Of a DNA stretch of 38,760 nt, positions 9,814-15,520 are shown in pieces. The notes below the pieces were generated by a model. That model saw nothing but the letters and a program-made list of their open reading frames with translations. It had not been told where the DNA came from and did no database searches. Source of the stretch: a bacterium (lineage in GTDB: Bacteria; Acidobacteriota; Terriglobia; Terriglobales; Acidobacteriaceae); the NCBI GenBank assembly GCA_026225095.1, contig JAMFSC010000083.1, positions 1 through 38,760 of the forward strand, read 5' to 3'. The number at the start of each line of letters is the position of its first letter. Position 1 is the stretch's first letter. The position numbers were made by a program, and so were the translations under genes.

Positions 9814-10425
9814 CTACTCCCCCACAGCCATCAGCCGTTGCCAGAGCAGGTTGATGCCCGCATTCGTCTTGGCAGAGATCGGGATCACTTCTTCCACTCC
9901 GTGGTCCCGCTTTAGAGCGGCGATTGACTTCGCGAGCACATTGTTCGAGAGTCGGTCTGACTTTGTCCCCACCACAAGATAAGGCCGCTGCGTCTGTTTG
10001 AAGTATTCGATCAACTGCGTATCGCTCTCCTGCGGTGGGATGTTCGTGTCCACCAGGCAGATACAGAGCGCAAGCTGCTCCCGGTCTGCGAGGTAAGGTT
10101 CGATGAAGCTCGGCCACTCCGCTGAGATTGACTTTGAGATCTTCGCGTACCCGTATCCCGGCAGGTCGGCAAAGATCAGCGAGGGCCGCAGTTTCATCTT
10201 CGCTCCCGCGCCTTCATGCAGGGCAAAGAAGTTGATCGCCCGTGTCCGTCCCGGGGTCGAAGACGTATGCGCCTCCTTCGAGCCCAGCAGGGCATTGATC
10301 AGCGAAGATTTGCCCACGTTGGACCTCCCGAGGAAGGCGATCTCCGGCGCATTGTGCGTCTTGTTCTCGGCGGGGAAGTGGGAAACATCGGTTGCGGACA
10401 GCAGGAAGACAGGACTTAAACGCAT
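9814..10425 (-). CDS. engB: Ribosome biogenesis GTPase YihA/YsxC (EngB)
   Basis: A 203-residue GTPase needed for assembly of the large ribosomal subunit. The motifs are in order: G1 GRSNVGKSS (residues 33-41), G2 region STPGRTRAINFF, G3 DLPGYG (87-92), G4 TKSD (154-157) and G5 SAK (184-186). The length is standard for the family. It is convergent with the PhzF gene (46 bases apart). A purine-rich AAGG directly abuts the ATG, with GGAG further upstream. It stands alone here, without clpX or lon. Confidence 0.95.
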   Translation of the reverse strand: MRLSPVFLLSATDVSHFPAENKTHNAPEIAFLGRSNVGKSSLINALLGSKEAHTSSTPGRTRAINFFALHEGAGAKMKLRPSLIFADLPGYGYAKISKSISAEWPSFIEPYLADREQLALCICLVDTNIPPQESDTQLIEYFKQTQRPYLVVGTKSDRLSNNVLAKSIAALKRDHGVEEVIPISAKTNAGINLLWQRLMAVGE

Positions 10426-10596
10426 CCTTAGAGTCTACCGCTCCAAGGTAAAGCGCTCACTCGCAGTGCGATGAAGCAAACGGCTGACACTTGACAGGGC
10501 CGATGGTACGGAGCAGCCAAGATCCGGTTACCCGCCCACCCGCGAGCGTTTGCGCCGCCGTTTTCGGCCCTGGACATTTGGATTTATCCATCATTT
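10426..10596. other. Upstream region of engB, no gene seen
   Basis: This is the left half of the 359-base gap between engB and the lipoprotein gene. I see no coding potential. A single TTATCCATC (near 10584) resembles a DnaA box but has no neighbours of the same kind. The promoter of engB should lie in the part nearest 10426. Confidence 0.4.
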
Positions 10597-10645
10597 TTTG
10601 AATACTTTGAGCCTCTGCCTCGGGGGAGCTAGAGGCTCAAAGTAT
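10597..10645. repeat. Perfect 15-bp inverted repeat (family D palindrome)
   Basis: ATACTTTGAGCCTCT at 10602-10616 is the exact reverse complement of 10631-10645, with a 14-base loop. The outer part TTTGAATACTTTGAG (10597-10611) is also found, inverted and exact over 15 bases, at 13678-13692. No T-tract follows on either strand, so a simple intrinsic terminator is unlikely. Confidence 0.7.
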
Positions 10646-10690
10646 GGGCAAGCCAAAGAACTAGCAGATTCGCTGAAGGTGTAGGGTTCC

Positions 10691-10787
10691 GGGTCGGGTA
10701 CCGTGGCGCTCCAACCCACCTTAGCGACGATGAGACGTGTCGCGAAGGTGGGGCACCCGACTTTATACCAACAGGCAATCCGATCTA
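10691..10787. repeat. Family A REP-like element, copy 1
   Basis: The core CCCACCTTAGCGAC pairs with GTCGCGAAGGTGGG around a 10-base loop (one mismatch in 14), and weaker outer arms (GGGTACC-like, GGCACCC) flank it. A tail containing AACAGGCAATC leads directly into the TAG stop codon (10785-10787, minus strand) of the lipoprotein gene. Related copies lie at about 20358-20459, 35933-36060 and 36781-36899. Confidence 0.8.
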
Positions 10788-11618
10788 ACGAACCCGCAAA
10801 GGCGAACGCAGCTTGAAGGTGACCGTACTTTCGGACGGAATCACGACGTCGCGGTTACCCGTGTAAGCTGCCGCCGCCGTTCCGCCGCCGCCGCCTGCCA
10901 GAGCCCCGATCGCGGCTCCCTTCCCGCCGCCGGCCAGCCCGCCGATCAGCGCGCCCAGGCCTGCGCCGCCACCGATGAAGCCAGCCGTCCGTTTACCCCG
11001 CCCCTTGGAAGCCTTCTCGTACTCGCTGGTCGTTACCCGCTCCCCGCCGATGGACGTGAGCTCGATCCCCAGGTCTCCAGCACCGGCGAAGTGTCCCTTG
11101 CCCTTGGAGGCGACGACCGTTCCAGCCACGCGCGTTCCCCGCGCCAGCACTGTCCTGCCATGCAGGTTGATCCCCTGCGCCAGTACCCCGCTGAACCCAT
11201 CGCCTACCTCGTTGTGGCTGGCACTGAGCGTTTGCGTCACCGTTACGACCACCGGAGTCCCCTCCGGCACTGTCACGTAGGTCGGCGCCACCGAAGCCGG
11301 AGCCGGACCGGTCAAAGCCTGGGGTGATGGTGCAGGCAGTGCCGGGACAGCGGCGGACGTGGTCGAGGGTACCGGCTGTGAAGTAGTCGACCCATTGGGG
11401 GTGAACGTGCCATCGGAGTTGAGAGTGCCCTGTTGCCCGGGCTGTACGGCGTTGGGTGTGAAGGTTCCGTCGGGATTCAGCGTTCCCTGCACCGGGGCCT
11501 TCCCTGCGACCGGCTGCTTTGGCTTGCTGTTGCAGCCACCTATAAGCAAAGTGGCAGCTACCAGCGCGGCTGCCGCCTGTTTGCCCGTCGTGCTTCTCGT
11601 CATCCAGTGTGCGTTCAT
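10785..11618 (-). CDS. Glycine-zipper lipoprotein
   Basis: A 277-residue probable lipoprotein. The signal ends in the lipobox LIGGC with C29 as the lipidation site. A linker holds two copies of a 13-residue unit (QGTLNPDGTFTPN at 44-56 and QGTLNSDGTFTPN at 63-75). A central beta-rich domain follows (PEGTPVVVTVTQTLSA onwards), and then a glycine zipper (about 213-247, GGGAGLGALIGGLAGGGKG) of the kind that inserts in membranes. The final FKLRSPLRV matches a common end of such acidobacterial proteins. GGAAG five bases upstream supports the start. The role is unknown, presumably in the outer membrane or periplasm. The stop codon is formed by a REP-like element. Confidence 0.75.
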   Translation of the reverse strand: MNAHWMTRSTTGKQAAAALVAATLLIGGCNSKPKQPVAGKAPVQGTLNPDGTFTPNAVQPGQQGTLNSDGTFTPNGSTTSQPVPSTTSAAVPALPAPSPQALTGPAPASVAPTYVTVPEGTPVVVTVTQTLSASHNEVGDGFSGVLAQGINLHGRTVLARGTRVAGTVVASKGKGHFAGAGDLGIELTSIGGERVTTSEYEKASKGRGKRTAGFIGGGAGLGALIGGLAGGGKGAAIGALAGGGGGTAAAAYTGNRDVVIPSESTVTFKLRSPLRVR

Positions 11619-11780
11619 ATCACTTCCGTCCTTGGAAAGGTTGTGGTCATCCTATGAGATGCCTGCATTCGTATGGATGCATCTTACGCAATCCGTGAGC
11701 ACGCGGGCGGTGATTTGTGCTGGGCACGATGTGGGCCGTTGTGAGGATATTGCGGTTAGCGGTCAGGCGTGCTGGGACGG
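11619..11780. other. Intergenic region upstream of the lipoprotein gene
   Basis: These 162 bases separate the lipoprotein gene from the 3' end of the DUF4149 gene, both on the minus strand. I see no gene. The plus-strand excess changes from C to G close to here (about 11.3-11.8 kb) although gene direction does not change. Confidence 0.4.
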
Positions 11781-12272
11781 TTACGCTGACGGTGCAGTCA
11801 CCTCTTCGCGGGCCAGCAGGAGGATGACTCCAAGGCCAAGGAACAGGACGGCGCCTTCGATGCGTTCGGACCAGGCGTGGAGGCGCTCGAACCGGAGGCG
11901 GGCTGGATCAGAGGGGGAGAGGGTGTCGATGGTTCCGCCGGCCTGGATGCGGTCGCGTTCCATGACGGAGATGACGCCGAACTGAGATCCGAGGGTGAGG
12001 GCGAGCATCAGAACGGTCAGGATGGATTCCGCGATGAGGAGACGGCGGCTTTGTCCGCGGGGCAGGAGCAGGGTCGCGGCCAGGAAGATGCAGCCGGCGA
12101 CCAGACCGATGCGGTGCAGGATCAGGATGGAGCCGCGGACGACGATTCCGGCTTCGTGGGGGTTTGGCAGGGAGGTGAAGGCGACCGGCGCAACTACGAA
12201 GGCGAAGAAGACGATGCCGCCGAACCAGATGGAGATGGAGAGAAGGCGCAGGCTGCGCAGGAGGGAGACCAT
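11781..12272 (-). CDS. DUF4149 (TMEM205-like) membrane protein
   Basis: A 163-residue protein with about four membrane segments. It starts SLLRSLRLLSISIWFGGIVF and continues FFAFVVAPVAF, a pattern typical of DUF4149, with LHAWSERIEGAVLFLGL near the end. The function is unknown. A longer frame to 12395 would overlap the upstream gene by 86 bases and adds a charged, low-complexity stretch, so the ATG at 12272, 37 bases after the upstream stop, is preferred. It is probably the last gene of a unit with the CarboxypepD_reg-like gene. Confidence 0.75.
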   Translation of the reverse strand: MVSLLRSLRLLSISIWFGGIVFFAFVVAPVAFTSLPNPHEAGIVVRGSILILHRIGLVAGCIFLAATLLLPRGQSRRLLIAESILTVLMLALTLGSQFGVISVMERDRIQAGGTIDTLSPSDPARLRFERLHAWSERIEGAVLFLGLGVILLLAREEVTAPSA

Positions 12273-12309
12273 GGTCTCAGAGTACACATGGTCCCCCTGG
12301 ATGCGGGGG

Positions 12310-13653
12310 TTATACGGTCTGGGTTCGGCCGAGGGCGCGCCTGAGGACGACTTCGAGGGCGGCCTTCTGTTCGACGTACTCGGGTTCGCTGACACGGCCC
12401 TGGAGGCGGTCGGTCTCGAGCGCGAAGAGCTCTTCCTTGAGCGCCGCGAGGAGGCTGTCCGGGGATGAAGGTGCGGCCGCCGATGGGATCGCGGTGGGGT
12501 AGGCTGGGTTCACGGCGACGGGTGCTGGCGAGGTGGGGCTGGGGGATGCCTTGAGGAGGACTCCTGCTCCTCCTGCGAGGGCAAGGCCTAGCCCTCCAAG
12601 GATCCACCACTTGTACTTGGCCCAGGGGTCGTTGGTGCCTTCGGGGTCGACGGGGACTCCGAGGCCCCCGCCGGGGCGGGAGTCGGAGGCTGCGGCGGTG
12701 GGGGGCTGGCCGGGTTGGCCGGTGGGGACGGTTCCGGGCTGGGTGCCCTGGTCGGGGGTGGTGGCGGTGTCGCGGGGAAGCTCGCCCTTGCCGGAGACGG
12801 TGAAGTCCAGCGGCTGCGAGGGCTGGACGTTGCGCGCGACGTAGGTCTGGGCGGTGGTCTCTTCGGTGACGGCGGTATAGGGCGAGGAAGGACCGGCCTT
12901 GAAGCCCATGCTCTTGGGCATCATGATGGCTACGGTGTCGGTTGGGAGGACGGCCTTGGGGGCGAACTGGAGGCTGCCGTTGTAGGGGAGCTTGTAGGTG
13001 ATCTGGAAGCGGGTCTCGCCGGGGCGGACGGGGAAGACGAAGGCGTAGTGGTTGGGGGTGTCGCCGAGGGGGACGGGGGCGGCCTGAACGGGCATTCCTC
13101 CGGGCCCGAGGGCGGCGGAGCCTTCGACGACGGCTCCTGCGGGCAGGTAGAACTCGAAGGGGCGATCGGAGAATTGGGTCCGGGGCGGCCTGGAGTCGTT
13201 CTTGACGAAGAAGTTTTCGACCACGCGCAGGCCGGAGCCGCCGGGGTCGGACTGGATGCGGAGGACGTCGGCCTCGCCGGTGACGCCTTCGACCTTGGCG
13301 GCGGCGTTGTAGACCTCGACCTCGACGGACTCGGCTCCGGGCTGGACGGGGCGGAAGTAGTTGGCCTTGTCGTGGGTGACGCGGACGAGGTGGACTCCGT
13401 CGTCGGTGACTTCGAGGGTGAAGTGGCCGCGGCCGTCGGTCTTGGTGTGGGCCGACTCCTGCATACCCTGCTGGAGACGGATGAGGGTGACGTCATCGCC
13501 GGCGGCGGGCTTGTTGGTCGTCTTGTTGGTGACGACGCCGGTGAGGGTGGAGGCGAAGGCGGTGGTCGCCAGGCAGAGGAGGGCGACGGCTGGGATCGAG
13601 GTTGAGAAGCGCACGCCTGATTTTACTGTACGTGTTGCAATGGACTTCGGCAT
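12310..13653 (-). CDS. CarboxypepD_reg-like membrane protein with a CcmI-like tail
   Basis: A 447-residue envelope protein. A signal peptide (about 1-35, ending ATTAFAS) is followed by a CarboxypepD_reg-like beta domain (about 37-115: LTGVVTNKTTNKPAAGDDV, then TDGRGHFTLEVTDDGVHLV). A large beta region and a Pro/Gly/Thr-rich linker (about 305-345) come next, then one membrane helix (WWILGGLGLALAGGAGVLL, about 350-370). The cytoplasmic tail LKEELFALETDRLQGRVSE resembles the helical segment of CcmI-type proteins and parallels the small protein at 14616-14891. The position just after ccmF-ccmH suggests a role linked to cytochrome c maturation, but this is inference. Confidence 0.7.
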   Translation of the reverse strand: MPKSIATRTVKSGVRFSTSIPAVALLCLATTAFASTLTGVVTNKTTNKPAAGDDVTLIRLQQGMQESAHTKTDGRGHFTLEVTDDGVHLVRVTHDKANYFRPVQPGAESVEVEVYNAAAKVEGVTGEADVLRIQSDPGGSGLRVVENFFVKNDSRPPRTQFSDRPFEFYLPAGAVVEGSAALGPGGMPVQAAPVPLGDTPNHYAFVFPVRPGETRFQITYKLPYNGSLQFAPKAVLPTDTVAIMMPKSMGFKAGPSSPYTAVTEETTAQTYVARNVQPSQPLDFTVSGKGELPRDTATTPDQGTQPGTVPTGQPGQPPTAAASDSRPGGGLGVPVDPEGTNDPWAKYKWWILGGLGLALAGGAGVLLKASPSPTSPAPVAVNPAYPTAIPSAAAPSSPDSLLAALKEELFALETDRLQGRVSEPEYVEQKAALEVVLRRALGRTQTV

Positions 13654-13677
13654 GTGACCCCCCTCCCCCCCGCTAGT

Positions 13678-13729
13678 CTCAAAGTATTCAAAGCAAAGGA
13701 CCTAAGTCTGGACCTCGATATGGAGGTCC
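13678..13729. repeat. Family D palindromic region, second copy
   Basis: CTCAAAGTATTCAAA at 13678-13692 is the exact inverse of 10597-10611. It is followed by a second hairpin, GGACCTC-gatatg-GAGGTCC (13710-13729). The surrounding gap 13654-13924 holds nothing else I can name. Confidence 0.6.
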
Positions 13730-13924
13730 GGGACTACTCAAAGGCTTCGCGGAGGCGAACTTTGATTTTTTCCCTATTTCTATTTTACGCCTTCGGGGCA
13801 ACTAACCTGCCAGGGCTAAGTAGATGAAATGGAAGATGTTACGAAATATGTTGCTTGACAGGACAAGGTCTGGACGTGGGTTGGCTCGTCTGATCCCTGC
13901 ATCGATCGGTATACTTGTCGCGAC

Positions 13925-14446
13925 ATGAGCGATGGTGGAATGGATCGAAATGGGTCGAACGGGTTCCTGCTCAAGCCTCTGCGCCGCGGTGTCGTGGCTG
14001 GGATCCTCGGGTTCGTCACCCTGTTCCTGATCCTTCCGGCGGTGGGGCTGGTATGGATGGCGTTTTGTCCGGACCAGAGCGCATGGGGGCGATGGTCTTT
14101 GCTCGGGCTTGCCGCCGTGTTGCTCGCTTTTCCGGGGCGGATCGCGTGGGTTTCGGTTCGGCGGAGGTTTCGGAGTGGGCGGTGGAGCGCTTCAGAGGAC
14201 GAGCGGCTGGAGCTGCGACGCAAATGGGGAGGGAAGCCGATCAGCCCGTGGATCCGGTATGCGGACCGCTCGCTGGGAATCATTCAGTTGCTGATGGCGA
14301 TTGTCTGGGTCTGGAAAGAGGTTAGCCCACATTCGTTGAACTGGAGATCGGTGGGAATTGCACTGGGATGTTCCTGGGTGACTTTATGGACGATTCGGAA
14401 CCTGTCCCAGTGGGGTAAGCGGGGCTCCGGGGAGTCCGCTGGGTGA
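13925..14446 (+). CDS. Hypothetical four-helix membrane protein
   Basis: A 173-residue protein with two N-terminal hydrophobic segments (GVVAGILGFVTLFLILPAVGL and the LLGLAAVLLAF region), a basic middle part rich in Arg and Trp (RRRFRSGRWSASEDERLELRR), and two further hydrophobic segments towards the C-terminus. I do not recognise the family. It is the only plus-strand gene inside the minus-strand cytochrome block and separates the ccm genes from the CarboxypepD_reg-like gene. The reading frame is well kept, but without a family match it stays hypothetical. Confidence 0.55.
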   Translation: MSDGGMDRNGSNGFLLKPLRRGVVAGILGFVTLFLILPAVGLVWMAFCPDQSAWGRWSLLGLAAVLLAFPGRIAWVSVRRRFRSGRWSASEDERLELRRKWGGKPISPWIRYADRSLGIIQLLMAIVWVWKEVSPHSLNWRSVGIALGCSWVTLWTIRNLSQWGKRGSGESAG

Positions 14447-14461
14447 GGCTTACGCGGCCTG

Positions 14462-14510
14462 ACGAAATACGGGGGTCTCTCCGTTCGCTGCGCTCGGTCG
14501 AGATGACGAA
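14462..14510. repeat. Family B intergenic repeat, copy 1
   Basis: The sequence starts GAAATACGGGGGTCTCTCC and ends TCGGTCGAGATGACGA. Copies lie at 15426-15475 and 35741-35890. Read on the minus strand, the copies can encode peptides like HLDRSAAKWRDPRIS, which often inflate gene predictions. Confidence 0.75.
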
Positions 14511-14540
14511 TGTTTGTGATGGGTGAGGGAGAACGGCAAA

Positions 14541-14600
14541 TGCAAGGACCAACGCATATTCCTTCGGGAATGAGAGAGAGGGCAAGAGCAAAGGCCTGGG
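14541..14600. repeat. Family C intergenic repeat, copy 2
   Basis: A short hairpin ATTCC-ttc-GGGAAT with a following GA-rich tail resembles the copy at about 4326-4375. It lies just after the family B repeat, in the gap between the hypothetical membrane gene and the end of the CcmI-like gene. Confidence 0.5.
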
Positions 14601-14615
14601 TGGTGGCGCGGATGT

Positions 14616-14891
14616 TCAGGTGCGGGGGCGGAGGGCGAGGGTGTCCATCTCGGCCATGACGCGGGCGGCTTCGTCTTCGAGGCCGGTGCGCTGCTCGGCG
14701 TAGTCCTGCTCGGGGTATTTGCCGGCAAGGTACTCGAAGTTGAGGTCGCGGAGGTTGTCGTAGATGACGTCCTTGCGCTCCTTCAGGTAGTCGAGGCGGG
14801 TCTTGTCGGCCTGGCGGAAGGGGTTGCGGTCGGGCCAGAAGATGAAGGCGAAGACGATGAGGGTGAGGATGGCTCCGGCGAGGATTCCCAT
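14616..14891 (-). CDS. Small CcmI-like membrane protein
   Basis: A 91-residue protein with one N-terminal membrane helix (GILAGAILTLIVFAFIFWP) and a cytoplasmic helical segment containing LKERKDVIYDNLRDLNFEY and GKYPEQDYAEQRTGLEDEA. This matches the N-terminal part of CcmI, which works with CcmF/CcmH to present apocytochrome. The TPR domain of full-length CcmI is missing. Its ATG overlaps the ccmH stop codon by one base (TAATG), so translational coupling is expected. Confidence 0.75.
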   Translation of the reverse strand: MGILAGAILTLIVFAFIFWPDRNPFRQADKTRLDYLKERKDVIYDNLRDLNFEYLAGKYPEQDYAEQRTGLEDEAARVMAEMDTLALRPRT

Positions 14892-15520
14892 TAGTATTCA
14901 GTCTCCCTGCGGATGCGGGCTCGGGTTGCGTCGTCCATGGCGGGACCGGCGGTGGCGAGGGCGGGTGGGTTGCGCTTCTTCCAGACGGTGACCAGGAAGG
15001 CTACTCCGACGGTCGCGAAGAAGAAGACGGCGAGGGGGGTGATCCAGGCGACGTTGTCGAAGCCTCCGCGCATGGGGGCGGCGATGGCAGTCGCTCCATA
15101 CTTGGCGGCGAACCAGTTGAAGATGAGGTTGTCCGGGCCGCCTTTGGCGATCTCGTCGCGGAGTTCGCCGATCATGACCGGGGAGACGGGGCAGCCGACG
15201 TGGTTGCACTCGACGAGGATCTGGGTGCAGCCGCAGGTGCAGATCATCTCGTGGCCTAGCTTGTTGAAGCGGGCTTCGGGGTCGGCGGCTCCGAGGAGGG
15301 AGATGGAGAGGAGGAGGGTGGCGAGGAGGGAGAGGCGGGTGAGCTTTGAGCGGAGGAGGGATATGATTGCGGGACGGTTGGGGCGGCTATTTGGCACATC
15401 CGGGATCTGGCCCACTTCGAGCGAAGACGAAATACGGGGGTCTCTCCACTGCGCTTCGCTTCGGTCGAGATGACGATCGTTGGTGGAGGTCGCGAGGGGT
15501 GTGATGGGTGCGCTAGGCAT
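14891..15520 (-). CDS. ccmH: Cytochrome c maturation protein CcmH-like, with a repeat-derived N-terminal extension
   Basis: A CcmH/NrfF-type thiol protein of up to 209 residues that should reduce apocytochrome cysteines before haem attachment. The mature domain begins near DPEARFNKLGHEMICTCGCTQ and continues through EIAKGGPDNLIFNWFAAKYG to a C-terminal membrane helix. Instead of the usual LRCxxC it has cysteines in CTCGC plus later VEC and VGC. The ATG at 15520 overlaps the ccmF stop by eight bases and has GAGG six bases upstream, but the first about 50 codons include a family B repeat (RHLDRSEAQWRDPRISS), placed before a recognisable signal sequence (LLATLLLSISLLGAA). GTG at 15397 would skip the repeat but lacks a good ribosome binding site. 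Confidence 0.85.
   Translation of the reverse strand: MPSAPITPLATSTNDRHLDRSEAQWRDPRISSSLEVGQIPDVPNSRPNRPAIISLLRSKLTRLSLLATLLLSISLLGAADPEARFNKLGHEMICTCGCTQILVECNHVGCPVSPVMIGELRDEIAKGGPDNLIFNWFAAKYGATAIAAPMRGGFDNVAWITPLAVFFFATVGVAFLVTVWKKRNPPALATAGPAMDDATRARIRRETEY
15426..15475. repeat. Family B intergenic repeat, copy 2, inside the 5' part of ccmH
   Basis: The same GAAATACGGGGGTCTCTCC...TCGGTCGAGATGACGA element as at 14462 and 35741. Here it is in frame with, and lies between, the coupled ATG and the signal peptide of ccmH. Confidence 0.75.

Noticed and set aside
10580..10600. TTATCCATC as a DnaA box marking an origin
   Set aside because: A single imperfect match with no cluster, no AT-rich unwinding region of note and no dnaA or dnaN nearby.
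10602..10645. Strong hairpin as a terminator for the lipoprotein gene or engB
   Set aside because: No T-tract follows on either strand, and part of the sequence recurs elsewhere, which fits a repeat better.
12715..13605. Plus-strand frame of 296 codons opposite the CarboxypepD_reg-like gene
   Set aside because: Gly/Val/Asp-rich shadow of a GC-rich gene without any domain.
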